From: JAPLJC01 sp963697965
GTDB lineage: Bacteria > Desulfobacterota > Desulfobaccia > Desulfobaccales > 0-14-0-80-60-11
Assembly (NCBI GenBank): GCA_963697965.1
Contig: OY969108.1
Location: 186,001-250,000, forward strand
Length of the DNA stretch: 64,000 bases
Reading direction: 5' to 3'
Shown here piece by piece: positions 33,377-42,313 of this stretch; position 1 is the first letter of the stretch; every line of letters starts with the position of its first letter. The position numbers and the translations under genes were made by a program. The notes below the pieces were generated by a model. The model was given only the letters and a program-made list of their open reading frames with translations. It was not told where the DNA came from and made no database searches.

Positions 33377-34252
33377 TCACCGGCCCGCGTCCTGCGAGGC
33401 GAGTTGTCCTATCGCCGACCAGTCAAGCCCCTCGCCGCCATGAGCCAGCAGCGTCAAGAATCGATCACGCACCAGACTCGCAAACGGCATGGGCACGCGC
33501 AGGGTTTCCGCCGCCGCAAGGGTCAGCCGGATATCCTTATGTCCCAAGGACGCAGCGAAACCAGCAGGCTCAAACTTTTGCCTGACAATCAGGTCCCCAT
33601 AAGTCTTATAAATCGGGGCGGCAAAGAGGGTTGAAGTCAGGAAATCGAGATAATGGGTTCGATCGACGCCCGCCTTGCCGACGAGCGCCATGGCTTCGCC
33701 CAGCGCCTCGAACACCGAGGCGATCAGGAAATTGCCGCTCAGTTTGATCAGATTCGCGATTTCCGGCTTATTGCCAAAGAAAAAAGTCTTTTGCCCCAGG
33801 GCCTCAAAGAGAGGTGAGCAGGAGTCAATGGCAGCCGATGCCCCGGCGGTCACGATGACAAGCTTGGCCGCGGCCGCCGCCTCCGGCCGCCCAAAGACCG
33901 GGGCGGCGACATAACCCTGGCCTGCTTCGGAATGCGCCGCGGCGAGCCTTTCTGATAAGGCAACGCTGATGGTGCTCATGGAAATATGGCTGGCGCCCTG
34001 GCCCAAGCTGTCAATCACGCCTTGGCCGCCAAACGCGACGCTTTCAAGAGCGCCGTCGTCCGCTAGCATCGTGATGACGGCATCGCCCTGGCAAGCATCT
34101 GCCACCTGCGCTGCGGCCTGCGCCCCCTGCTCGACCAGCGGTCCCATTTTAGCATGTGTGCGATTATAAACCATGACCTCATGGCCGGCCTTGACCAGGT
34201 TTGCCGCCATCCCAGACCCCATGTTTCCGAGTCCGATAAATCCAACTTTCAT
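33377..34252 (-). CDS. NAD(P)-dependent beta-hydroxyacid dehydrogenase (HIBADH family), first copy
   Basis: 291 residues; start at 34252 with GATGAGGTG upstream. Rossmann motif GFIGLGNMGSGMA with VYNRT after strand 2 (favours NADP). The catalytic Lys lies in IANLIKLSGNFLI, and the substrate-binding DGALES/STIS region is replaced by MSTISVALSERL. The sequence around GNKPEIANLIKLSGN is typical of the glyoxylate/succinic semialdehyde reductase branch. It lies 452 bp behind the main catabolic operon and may be transcribed separately. Confidence 0.82.
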   Translation of the reverse strand: MKVGFIGLGNMGSGMAANLVKAGHEVMVYNRTHAKMGPLVEQGAQAAAQVADACQGDAVITMLADDGALESVAFGGQGVIDSLGQGASHISMSTISVALSERLAAAHSEAGQGYVAAPVFGRPEAAAAAKLVIVTAGASAAIDSCSPLFEALGQKTFFFGNKPEIANLIKLSGNFLIASVFEALGEAMALVGKAGVDRTHYLDFLTSTLFAAPIYKTYGDLIVRQKFEPAGFAASLGHKDIRLTLAAAETLRVPMPFASLVRDRFLTLLAHGGEGLDWSAIGQLASQDAGR

Positions 34253-34704
34253 AATTTCACCTCATCTCACATTCCGCAATGTCTAGCCCTTCCGGTTTGA
34301 CACAGTCCAGGATGGAGGCCCTTCCAAATCTTCTTGGAGAGCGCATTAATAGTAGTCTATCCGATAAGCTAGCCGAGGTTATGCGGCAACCAGGCCACCG
34401 CAGTCAAAGAAATAATTTTGGGGATCTCTGCCCCAGAGGTTAACCCGAGAAGGTTTATCTTTTATAGTAAATTTGCCTTGCGGGAGGAATAAATAACGCT
34501 AATTTTCAAAAATATTAATCAACCAGGAGAAAGGAAAAGCCCATCCAATCACTATTTCTCTGGCCGGGGCTAAGCGGTTTTGGCTTACCGGCCCAGAATA
34601 TGCAAAGCAGCCCTTTTTCAGTTCCGTAACCATTTAGGGACTAGTCGCGCTAAGAATCGAATTTTCCAACCGTAACACGGCCCGGGCTGTGTAGCCCGAT
34701 CTTA
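34253..34704. other. Intergenic region between two dehydrogenase genes
   Basis: No gene seen. It should contain the promoter of the 33377 gene. An inverted repeat CCCGGGCT, GTGT, AGCCCGA at 34682-34699, just behind the upstream gene's stop, is a possible terminator for the operon, but without a T-run. Confidence 0.4.
34682..34699 (-). terminator. Possible terminator hairpin of the catabolic operon
   Basis: Stem CGGGCT / AGCCCG with a four-base loop, 6 bp after the stop of the dehydrogenase gene at 34705. Lacks a T-tract, so factor-independent termination is doubtful. Confidence 0.35.
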
Positions 34705-35586
34705 TTACTCCCTTTTATACCCGGCCATTTCTTCCAGGACCTCACAGACTGAGGCGGTATCCTGTTTGGCCCGGCCGTTGGCCAGGGCAGTAGTGTATAC
34801 CTGGGCAGCGGCGCTCAAGAGAGGGAGGGGGCAATTGAGCTCGGTTGCGAAGCTGGTGATGATCTTCATGTCCTTCTGGAACACGTCCACCTTCATGGTG
34901 GCCGGCTGATACCGGCCCGCGACCATAAGCGGGCCTCGCACTTCGAACATTCGGGAGGTTCCGGCACCGTCGCTGATGACCTTCAAGATCATCTCCGGGG
35001 CCAACCCGGCCTTCATGCCCAAGACAAAGGCCTCCGCAGCCGAGACGTTGTGAATGGCCACCAATAGGTTGGCCACGAACTTCATCTTGGAGCCCATGCC
35101 GTACTCGCCGATGTAATAATGGGAGCGGGCGAAACCTTCGAAAACCGGGACGCACCGTTCGTAGGCCTTCGGGTCGCCGCTGGCGTATACGGACAAGTCC
35201 TTATTGATGGCCTGGGCCCCGGTGCCGCTCAAAGGGCAGTCCAGGGTCTTGGCTCTCCCCTTGGCCAGGGCGTCGCGCACGGCCAGCTTGGTCTCCAGCG
35301 GCATGGTGCTGGCCTCTATGAGGACCAGTTCCGGGTAAGTCCCGGCCGCTAATTCCCGCCCCACCTTCTCTACCGCCGCCACCGTGGGCAGCACCGAGAT
35401 CACCGTGGGGCAAGCCTGGGCCACCTCCTTGACAGACCCGGCTCCATGGCCCCCCATCTCTTCCAAAGCCTTTACCTTTTCCTCTAATACATCGTAGCCC
35501 AGCACCTCGAAACCGGCTGCCAAAAGATTTTTGGACATGGCCGAGCCCATGATGCCCAAGCCCAGCATTCCCACCTTCTCACTCAT
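34705..35586 (-). CDS. NAD-dependent beta-hydroxyacid dehydrogenase (HIBADH family), second copy
   Basis: 293 residues. Rossmann motif GMLGLGIMGSAMSKNL with YDV after strand 2 (Asp favours NAD). The substrate loop is STMPLETK / DCPLSGTGAQA and the catalytic Lys in GSKMKFVANLLVAIHN. The family oxidises or reduces 3-hydroxyacids such as tartronate semialdehyde, 3-hydroxyisobutyrate or threonate. As last gene of the operon behind a class II aldolase and a GlcG-like protein, it probably handles a C3-C4 hydroxyacid intermediate. It differs clearly from the copy at 33377, so the two are not a recent duplication. Confidence 0.85.
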   Translation of the reverse strand: MSEKVGMLGLGIMGSAMSKNLLAAGFEVLGYDVLEEKVKALEEMGGHGAGSVKEVAQACPTVISVLPTVAAVEKVGRELAAGTYPELVLIEASTMPLETKLAVRDALAKGRAKTLDCPLSGTGAQAINKDLSVYASGDPKAYERCVPVFEGFARSHYYIGEYGMGSKMKFVANLLVAIHNVSAAEAFVLGMKAGLAPEMILKVISDGAGTSRMFEVRGPLMVAGRYQPATMKVDVFQKDMKIITSFATELNCPLPLLSAAAQVYTTALANGRAKQDTASVCEVLEEMAGYKRE

Positions 35587-35652
35587 AGGAAACTCCCTTC
35601 CCGGCCAGCCTCAGCCGGCCGCTAGATTTATTGATGGGTAGGCGTCATTGCC

Positions 35653-36087
35653 TCAATCGCCAATGTCGGCGGTCAACCCAGCAGCTCGCACCCCGTGCAC
35701 CGCACACTCCTCGTCTCGGTCGGAGGTGTCGCCGCTAACCCCAACCGCTCCCAGCAGATCGCCCTGAGCCTCGCGGATCAGCACGCCGCCAGGCAGGGGC
35801 ACCATCCTGCCCTGGGACATGGCCGCCAGAGAGCCAAAAAACACCGGCATCTCCTGGGCCCGGCGGGACAGCTCGCGGCTGGCGAAGCCCATGCCCAGTG
35901 CTCCCCAGGCCTTGCCCAACGCTATCTCCACCCGCATGAGTCCGGCCCCATCCTCGCGCTTGACCACCTTGTACTGGCCGCCATCATCCAGCACTACCAC
36001 CGTAAGTGGATCGCAGCTGATCTCCCGCCCCTTTTTCAGCGCCTCGTCGGCAATGACGGATGCCTGCACCAAACTAATTTTGGCCAT
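35653..36087 (-). CDS. GlcG/HbpS-like protein
   Basis: 144 residues, AAGGAGG before the start. The pattern LTVVVLDDGGQYKVVKREDG, then AQEMPVFFGSL and PGGVLIREAQGDLLGAVGVSGDTSDRDEECA is the GlcG/HbpS (DUF336) fold. Members occur in glycolate, propanediol and other small-acid operons; HbpS binds heme, GlcG has no settled role. No signal peptide. Its position between aldolase and dehydrogenase supports a role in small hydroxyacid metabolism. Confidence 0.85.
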   Translation of the reverse strand: MAKISLVQASVIADEALKKGREISCDPLTVVVLDDGGQYKVVKREDGAGLMRVEIALGKAWGALGMGFASRELSRRAQEMPVFFGSLAAMSQGRMVPLPGGVLIREAQGDLLGAVGVSGDTSDRDEECAVHGVRAAGLTADIGD

Positions 36088-36116
36088 GCCTATCCTCCTT
36101 GGCTCGATTTGTGGGG

Positions 36117-36728
36117 TCAGGCAGACCGGGTCCCGATGGACAGATGGTCCAGCAGAGAGGCCAACAGGACGATGCGAGCCGACTCCTCCACCAGTTCGGC
36201 CAGGTTCTGGGCCTGACGCAGATCGTCTCCGGCAGCCAGGACGCCGTGTTCGGCCAGGAGAACCGCACGGACTTCGGGGCGGGCGAAGGTCTTGCTCAGG
36301 GCCTGGGCCAACTCCGGGCTGCCCTCGCCCGGCGGATACACCAGCGGTACTTCAACCAGGGTTCTCCGGGCATGCACGGTGGGCAAGGGCAGCGGCCGAC
36401 CCTGCACCGCAAAGGCGGTGGCGCAAGGCGAGTGGTAGTGAACCACCGCGCCCACCGATGGCCGGGCCTGGTACACCGCCATGTGGGAGGCCAGCTCATG
36501 GGTGGGCAGGCCCCGACCTTCCACCACCCGGCCGGCGCCGTCGCTCACCAGGAGATCCTCAGGCCTCAGTTCGCGCAGAGACTTGCCGCTGGGTTTGACA
36601 AGGTAGCGGTCTTCGCCAAGGCGCAAACTCAGGTTACCGCCGCTGGCGACCTGCATACCCAGGCTGAACGCACGATGGCACATCTCCACGAACAGAAGGC
36701 GCATCTGCGCGGACTGATTGGTTCCCAT
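36117..36728 (-). CDS. Class II aldolase/adducin family protein
   Basis: 203 residues from ATG 36728; an upstream in-frame GTG at 36743 overlaps the GAGGAG site and is rejected. Zinc ligands: His pair in VVHYHSPCATAF and a third in AEHGVLAAGDD; the glycine-rich phosphate loop is ASGGNLSLR with KPSGKSL. Members cleave L-fuculose-, L-ribulose- or 4-phospho-erythronate-type substrates. No kinase that would supply a phosphorylated substrate is in the operon, so the natural substrate is open. The gene is 11 bp after the MBL hydrolase. Confidence 0.85.
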   Translation of the reverse strand: MGTNQSAQMRLLFVEMCHRAFSLGMQVASGGNLSLRLGEDRYLVKPSGKSLRELRPEDLLVSDGAGRVVEGRGLPTHELASHMAVYQARPSVGAVVHYHSPCATAFAVQGRPLPLPTVHARRTLVEVPLVYPPGEGSPELAQALSKTFARPEVRAVLLAEHGVLAAGDDLRQAQNLAELVEESARIVLLASLLDHLSIGTRSA

Positions 36729-36739
36729 GGTCTTACTCC

Positions 36740-37492
36740 TCACGGCCAGCGGGTTCGGCTTAGGGACCCGTGGCCGTGGGCGGTGAGCACCACATCGCCC
36801 CGCTGGACGATCTCCTCCATGCTGGCGTACATCTCAAAGACATTGACGTAGCGTCCCATGGGGGTAAAAGGAAGCCCCCGCTTCTCGTCCGGCAGCAGGT
36901 TCTCGTCGGCGAACATGGCGTCGCCAGCGATAACGTAGACCCCGGCTTCGGTGGTTACCTCCACGGACTGGTGACCCGGGGAGTGGCCTGGCGTGGGGAA
37001 CATCACGATGTTGGCGCTGTAACGGTGCTCGCCATTCACAGCCTCGAAGTCCGCGCCGCCGAAAGACGGTTCCACCCCCAGCTTGGGCGATTCGTAGGAC
37101 TTCAGGTACAGGATATGAGGATCGCGGGCGAAGTCCAGCTCCTTCTGGTGTACGAAAAAACGGGCTTGCTGGAAAAGCTTCAGGTTGAAACAGTGATCCC
37201 AATGCAAATGGGTGAGGATCACCGTCTCGATTTCCTGGGGCAACACCCCCAGGGCGGCCAGGCGCTGGTCGATACGGAATCCTTCCGGCTGGTAGGAACC
37301 TGGGTGGTGCCAGTGGGCTCTCTCAGTGTCCGCCATACCGGTGTCCACCAAAATCTTGGAGCCGCCATCCACTACCAAAAAGGCGTTAGTGGGCACCTTC
37401 ACCTCCTGGCCGTAGCCATAGCCGCCGGTGATGTAGGCACCCCGGTCCAGGCTGATGAAGCCGGTGTTGAACGGATATATCTGAACCGTCAT
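36740..37492 (-). CDS. MBL-fold hydrolase (AHL-lactonase-like family)
   Basis: 250 residues. Metal motif HLHWDH, a further His in GHSPGHQ, Asp in IAGDAMFADE and a final His in LTAHGHGS are those of the N-acyl homoserine lactonase-like branch of the metallo-beta-lactamase fold. In a catabolic operon it more likely opens a lactone or thioester intermediate than a quorum signal. No signal peptide, so it acts in the cytoplasm. Confidence 0.82.
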   Translation of the reverse strand: MTVQIYPFNTGFISLDRGAYITGGYGYGQEVKVPTNAFLVVDGGSKILVDTGMADTERAHWHHPGSYQPEGFRIDQRLAALGVLPQEIETVILTHLHWDHCFNLKLFQQARFFVHQKELDFARDPHILYLKSYESPKLGVEPSFGGADFEAVNGEHRYSANIVMFPTPGHSPGHQSVEVTTEAGVYVIAGDAMFADENLLPDEKRGLPFTPMGRYVNVFEMYASMEEIVQRGDVVLTAHGHGSLSRTRWP

Positions 37493-37519
37493 CTTGCCGC
37501 GTTCTCCTTGTGGGTGTGT

Positions 37520-38767
37520 TTAGGAGCCGGTCGGCGCGGTTACTCCACCAGGCTCCAAACTAGGCAAAAGGGACTCAATCTCCCTGGCCGCCCGCTCTAT
37601 GAAGGCGTCGTCGTTGATGTGGCGGGCAAGTTCGATCACTTCGATATCCCGACGCAGAGCGACCTTGAGGGCCCCAGTGAACCGTTGGTCGGCCTCCGGG
37701 TCATAGAACTGCTTGCCCCGGGCGTTGGGCTCGGAGAACCCTTCCAGGGGGATCATAACCTTGACCGGGCCCCGGGCGCGGTTGAGCTTATCAGCCAAAA
37801 ACCCGGCTGCACGGATCATCTCCGCAGGCTTGGCCCGCACCAGGGTAATGTTGCGGTTGTGCACGATGATATTGCGGTTCTGCCAGGCATTATCCAACTC
37901 AGCCAGAGGTCCCTGGCAAATGTAGTCAATGGCCCCAGTGCTTACCAAACAGGGGATCTCCCGCCGGGCCAGCAGGTCCAGGAAATTCGGCCGGGCCGCG
38001 AAGATACCCCCGGCCACCAGATCCACTACCTCGTGGATGGTCCAAGCCAAGAGCAGGTCGAACCAACCTTCTTCTGCCAGAGACTCCATGGAGGCCCCGC
38101 CTATGCCGGTGGCATGGAAGAAAACCATCTCCAAGTCGGGGCTCCGCAGCAGGTCCCGCAGCTTCATGAGGCCCGGAGTGGTCGTCCCGAAAGCGGTGGC
38201 GCCTACGGTGCACCGGGGGCGCGTCTGGCTGACGGACCGCTGGAGCACCATGGCGGCCAGGGCGTTGGCCGCGTTGCCCAGCGTCAACGCCAAAATATGG
38301 TTCATACCCAGCATGTCCGCCACGGAGGGAAATACCGCAATATCCTTGGTTTCTAGAAAAGGGCGCAGGTTGCTGGCCGCCAGAGTGGTGACCATTACCT
38401 TGGGAAAGCCCAGGGGGAGCACCTGCATGGCGGCGGTGCCCATGGCCGTGCCCTGGCCGCCACCTAAGGCCAGGACGCCCTGGATGCGCCCCTCCTGGTA
38501 GAGCGCTCGCACCCAGGCGGTGAGCCCCTCAGTCATGCCCGCAATAATGCGGCCCTTGTCTGCCGTGGTCACCAGTGCGGCCAGGTCGTACCCGGCCCGG
38601 GCGGCGACTTGCGTGCGGGTAATGTCGGCCACGGCCGGCGGTTGGCCCAGGCCGCCGCCGTCCATGATCAATACCTCCAGGCCCTGGGATGCCAGCAGGT
38701 CCTTGATGAAGAGGGCCTCCTCCGCCTTGGTGTCCAGGGTCACGATTATGAGGGCTGTATTACGCAT
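37520..38767 (-). CDS. Tm-1-like ATP-binding domain protein (UPF0261)
   Basis: 415 residues from ATG 38767 (MRNTALIIVTLDTKAEEALF); an upstream extension to 38842 is not conserved-looking. The N-terminal domain has the LDTKAEE and GGGQGTAMGTAAM signatures, the C-terminal domain GVTAFG-like ATAFGTTTPG and FFHATGIGGASMESL. UPF0261 proteins resemble the ATP-binding half of plant Tm-1 and occur in sugar-acid and terpenoid catabolic operons; the reaction is unknown. It could supply the missing activation step in this pathway. Confidence 0.82.
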   Translation of the reverse strand: MRNTALIIVTLDTKAEEALFIKDLLASQGLEVLIMDGGGLGQPPAVADITRTQVAARAGYDLAALVTTADKGRIIAGMTEGLTAWVRALYQEGRIQGVLALGGGQGTAMGTAAMQVLPLGFPKVMVTTLAASNLRPFLETKDIAVFPSVADMLGMNHILALTLGNAANALAAMVLQRSVSQTRPRCTVGATAFGTTTPGLMKLRDLLRSPDLEMVFFHATGIGGASMESLAEEGWFDLLLAWTIHEVVDLVAGGIFAARPNFLDLLARREIPCLVSTGAIDYICQGPLAELDNAWQNRNIIVHNRNITLVRAKPAEMIRAAGFLADKLNRARGPVKVMIPLEGFSEPNARGKQFYDPEADQRFTGALKVALRRDIEVIELARHINDDAFIERAAREIESLLPSLEPGGVTAPTGS

Positions 38768-38804
38768 GAAGTTATTTAGGGAACGACCGGGGCGCGGCCT
38801 CCGG

Positions 38805-39530
38805 TCAGAGCTGCACGCCACAAAATTTGAGAAGTGGACCACGGTCGGCTAAAAGAGCCTGGATGCTGCACTGGTGGCAGATCTGGCCCTTTTCCATGAT
38901 GTATATCCGCGAGTTTTCTGAAAGGTCGAAGGCCATCTCATAATTCTGCTCGACCAGCATGATGGTCACACCACTGGCCAGAAGGTGCCTTATGATCACG
39001 GCGATCCCATCGACCATGATGGGCATGAGTCCCTCGGAAGGCTCGTCGATAAGGATAATCTTGGGCTTGGCGACCATGGCCCGAGCCAGGGCCAACATCT
39101 GCTGTTCCCCACCGCTCAGGGCGTCGCCCCGCTGGTGCAGACGCTCCTGAAGGCGGGGAAAGTTCTGAAAGACCACTGCCAAGGCCTCCTCCGTCTCCCC
39201 GGGGGTCAGCTTACCCCGCACCAGCATAGCCAGCTTTAGATTCTCCATCACGGTGAGGTTGGGTATTATCCGGCGCTCCTGCGGCACGTAGGCGATGCTG
39301 CGTTGAGCGATCTCGTGGGGTTTGAGGCCGGCGATGTTCTCGCGGTCCAGCAGTATGCTGCCAGAGCGGGGGGGCTGGATGCCCATGATGCTCTTGAGGG
39401 TGGTGGTCTTGCCCACACCATTGCGGCCGATTAAAATAACCAACTCACCCGGCTCCACGTCCAGATCGATCCCCTGTAAGACGTGGCTGCGGCCATAGTA
39501 CGTATGAACGTCTCGCAGGCTCAGGAGCAT
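38805..39530 (-). CDS. livF: Branched-chain-type ABC transporter ATPase LivF
   Basis: 241 residues; start ATG 39530 shares one base with the livG stop (TGATG). Walker A GRNGVGKTT, Q-loop near GIQPPRSG, signature LSGGEQQMLALARAM, Walker B IILIDEPSEGL and the H-loop region VEQNY are intact. LivF subunits end in VEQNYEMAFDLS as here. It energises the permease pair LivH-LivM. Confidence 0.93.
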   Translation of the reverse strand: MLLSLRDVHTYYGRSHVLQGIDLDVEPGELVILIGRNGVGKTTTLKSIMGIQPPRSGSILLDRENIAGLKPHEIAQRSIAYVPQERRIIPNLTVMENLKLAMLVRGKLTPGETEEALAVVFQNFPRLQERLHQRGDALSGGEQQMLALARAMVAKPKIILIDEPSEGLMPIMVDGIAVIIRHLLASGVTIMLVEQNYEMAFDLSENSRIYIMEKGQICHQCSIQALLADRGPLLKFCGVQL

Positions 39531-40282
39531 CAGTGCCCTCCCAGGTAAACCCGTTGAACCTCTTGGTTGCAATGGATCTCTTCTGGGGCTCCCTCGGCCA
39601 AAATGGCCCCGTTGTGCAAGACCGTTATATAATGAGAAATATGCATCACCACGCCCATGTCGTGCTCTATGAGCGCGATGGTTAGAGTCTTGGCCAGTTT
39701 TTGCACAAACAAAACCATTTCCACGGTTTCGGCGGGGGTCATGCCCGCGGTGGGCTCGTCCAAAAGCAGAATCTGCGGCTCGGTGGCCATGGCGATGGCG
39801 ATATCCAGATAGCGCTGATCTCCATGGGGAAGATTTCCCGCCATGATATCTTTCTTTGCCAGCATTCCCACTTCGTTCAGGATCTCCAGAGCGCGCTCAT
39901 TCACCTGCCTGAGACTCTGGCTGCGGCTCCAGAAATTGTTGCGGGTCACCCTCATTTGGGCGGAAAGGCGCACATTCTCGAAGACGGTGAGCTTGGGGAA
40001 AATGCTGGTGATCTGATGTGACTTGGCCACTCCCAACCGGCATATCTTATGCTGGGGCAACCCAGCAATGTTGCGTCCCTGGTAGAAGATGCTCCCCGCG
40101 GATGGCTGGAGCCGGCCGGACAGCAGGTTGAAGAAGGTCGTCTTGCCGGCGCCGTTAGGCCCGATAATGGAACGGATCTCACCGTGGCGCAAGGCGAAGC
40201 TGACCTTCCGCACCGCCCTGAGACCGCCAAAATCCTTTTCCAGGTCCTTGGTCTCTAAGATAATTTTTTGAGCCAAAACCAA
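39530..40282 (-). CDS. livG: Branched-chain-type ABC transporter ATPase LivG
   Basis: 250 residues. Walker A GPNGAGKTTFF, a signature region without the usual LSGGQ (LPHGDQRYLDIAIAM), Walker B ILLLDEPTAGM and the LivG-type ending IEHDMGVVMHISHYITVLHNG. The changed signature LPHGDQ is typical enough for this family to remain functional. It overlaps livM by 28 bp and pairs with LivF. Confidence 0.92.
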   Translation of the reverse strand: MVLAQKIILETKDLEKDFGGLRAVRKVSFALRHGEIRSIIGPNGAGKTTFFNLLSGRLQPSAGSIFYQGRNIAGLPQHKICRLGVAKSHQITSIFPKLTVFENVRLSAQMRVTRNNFWSRSQSLRQVNERALEILNEVGMLAKKDIMAGNLPHGDQRYLDIAIAMATEPQILLLDEPTAGMTPAETVEMVLFVQKLAKTLTIALIEHDMGVVMHISHYITVLHNGAILAEGAPEEIHCNQEVQRVYLGGH

Positions 40283-41232
40283 ATTCCCTGGCGATCGCCC
40301 TCATCAGCCTGGGCGATCTTCTCCTTTACGGTGCCCAGGATGCCCCCGGGGAAGATGAGTATGAGGATTACCACCAAGGCGCCGACGAAAAACTCCCAAC
40401 GGGCCGTGTAAACGCTGACATTGTCCTGGAAGAAAATGAATATCCCTGCCCCCAAAAGGGGACCGAAAAAGGTGTGCATGCCCCCCAAGAGGGTCATAAC
40501 CAGAGGCGTGCCCGAGTTCAACCAGTACAGCGAGTCCAGGGGCACGTAGCCCAGGTTCACTGTGTAAAGGGCCCCCGCCACGCCCGAGAAAAGGCCGGAA
40601 ACGGCGAAGGCCCATATTTTTACAGCATTAGTGTTGTAACCGCAGGCTCTGAGCCGCGGTTCGTTCTCCTCCAACCCCTTCATGAGAGAACCGAGGGGAG
40701 AGTGCACGAAACGATGCATAACCAGGATACAGACGATGAGTATGCAGAAAATGAACCCGAACAGGGCGGCTGGATGGCCCAAGTCGGCATGCACGGGAAA
40801 CTTGAGCTTCAAGACCTCGATCCCTTTCAACCCGTCTTCGCCGCCCGTGATGAACCTAAGCGGAGAAAGAGCCAAAAAGTAGAACATTTGGGCGAAGGCC
40901 GCGATGAGCAACGCAAAGTAGACGCCCCTTTTCTTGACGCATAGGGCACCCATCAGCAGGGCCACCAGGGAAGCGCATAAAACCGCCCAAAAGATCGCGG
41001 TCCATACGGAGGCGCCGAAATAACGCAGAGCCAGGCCGGCAGCGTAGGCGCCAACCCCGAAGAAGGCGGCATGGCCGAAGGATAGTATCCCGGCGAATCC
41101 CAGGGCCACATTGAACGCCATGGCGTATAGGCCGAACACGAGGATGTCAGTGGCGGTGGTGAAGTTCAGCCATAGTGGCAATGTCAGCAAGATTAGAGCC
41201 ACTATGGCGATATGGGCGTATTCTTTGATCAT
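40255..41232 (-). CDS. livM: Branched-chain-type ABC permease LivM
   Basis: 325 residues with about nine hydrophobic segments. The motif FGHAAFFGVGAYAAGL (about residues 51-66) and the EAA-like loop ENEPRLRACGYNTNAVKIWAF identify LivM-type permeases. It ends in a charged tail overlapping livG. Confidence 0.9.
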   Translation of the reverse strand: MIKEYAHIAIVALILLTLPLWLNFTTATDILVFGLYAMAFNVALGFAGILSFGHAAFFGVGAYAAGLALRYFGASVWTAIFWAVLCASLVALLMGALCVKKRGVYFALLIAAFAQMFYFLALSPLRFITGGEDGLKGIEVLKLKFPVHADLGHPAALFGFIFCILIVCILVMHRFVHSPLGSLMKGLEENEPRLRACGYNTNAVKIWAFAVSGLFSGVAGALYTVNLGYVPLDSLYWLNSGTPLVMTLLGGMHTFFGPLLGAGIFIFFQDNVSVYTARWEFFVGALVVILILIFPGGILGTVKEKIAQADEGDRQGIWFWLKKLS

Positions 41233-41274
41233 GCACCTAACCCACTAAGTTGGGTTGCAGGCCGGCGCTCTTGC

Positions 41275-42159
41275 CTATTCCCTGCTGAGCTCGCCGAAAA
41301 GCCCCCGCGGGCGCACCAGCAGGATGACCGCCATGACAAAATAGATGACCACATCGGCGTAGCCGCCGGCGAATAAACTTGTAAAAGCCACCACTTCACC
41401 GATGATGACGCCGCTGACGACAGCACCGCCTAAACTGCCCAGCCCGCCAACCACCGTGACCACGAAGCATTGCAAGACTATGTTCACGCCCATGTTAGGT
41501 TCCACTGACACCATGGGAGCGGCCACGGCCCCCCCGAGGGCAGCCAGGGCGATGCCGATGGAAAAGCCCAAGGTGACCACCCGGTTGACGTTGATTCCCA
41601 TGGCGTCCACCATACCCTTGTCCGTGGTGGTGGCCCGCAGAATCATGCCCAGGTTGCTTTTTTTCAGGAAAAGCCAGAGGCTGAACATCACAGAGAAGGT
41701 GAGGACAATGACGAACAGGCGGTACTTAGGCACGATCAGGGGGCCTACCAAAAGACTTCCTTGGAGACCCTCGGGGTAGTTTACCGGCATAGGCATAAGA
41801 CCATAGAACATCTTTACTACGTCAGGTAAGGCTAATGCGAGTCCAAAGGTCAAAAGCAGAGGATATAGGAGGTTTCCCGTCTTATATAGCGGCCGCAACA
41901 GGCTTATCTCGGTCAAAGCGCCCAGCAGGGCTACCGCCAATACGGCCAGGGCCACACCCACCCAGAAGTTGCCCAGCGTCAGGTTAAACTGGTACACGGC
42001 ATAGGCGCCCAGCATGAAAAAAACGCCGTGGGCAAAGTTGACCACGTCCATCAGCCCGTAGATCATGGATAGCCCGCTGGCCAGCAAGACAAACACCGCT
42101 CCCAGGGCCAGTCCGATGATGGCTTGCATTAGCAGGATATTAGGGGGGATATGGAACAT
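41275..42159 (-). CDS. livH: Branched-chain-type ABC permease LivH
   Basis: 294 residues from ATG 42159 (MFHIPPNILLMQAI); a longer frame to 42216 is less likely. Eight or so membrane segments; DVVNFAHGVFFMLGAY and the ATTTDKGMVDAMGINVNRV loop are LivH hallmarks. Together with LivM it forms the membrane channel; the substrate is set by LivK. Confidence 0.9.
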   Translation of the reverse strand: MFHIPPNILLMQAIIGLALGAVFVLLASGLSMIYGLMDVVNFAHGVFFMLGAYAVYQFNLTLGNFWVGVALAVLAVALLGALTEISLLRPLYKTGNLLYPLLLTFGLALALPDVVKMFYGLMPMPVNYPEGLQGSLLVGPLIVPKYRLFVIVLTFSVMFSLWLFLKKSNLGMILRATTTDKGMVDAMGINVNRVVTLGFSIGIALAALGGAVAAPMVSVEPNMGVNIVLQCFVVTVVGGLGSLGGAVVSGVIIGEVVAFTSLFAGGYADVVIYFVMAVILLVRPRGLFGELSRE

Positions 42160-42313
42160 CTTGCTCTCTGAGTTGACCACCGACGGTACGCCGGCGCAAG
42201 GCCATGAGCAGGCCACGGAAAGGGCTCAGACCACCTGGCTAGCCGGTGCGTCTATCCCAGGTTGAAGGCATCGGACTGCAGTCCTTCCGGACTACAGCCC
42301 GATCGACCCACCT

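Noticed and set aside
36770..37492. Quorum-quenching lactonase
   Set aside because: The fold family fits, but the surrounding genes are catabolic and no quorum-sensing gene is present, so this role is not claimed.
36770..38356. 528-codon plus-strand frame opposite the catabolic operon
   Set aside because: It lies antisense to the MBL hydrolase and UPF0261 genes, both with clear motifs; composition rich in His/Gly/Gln is typical of a shadow.
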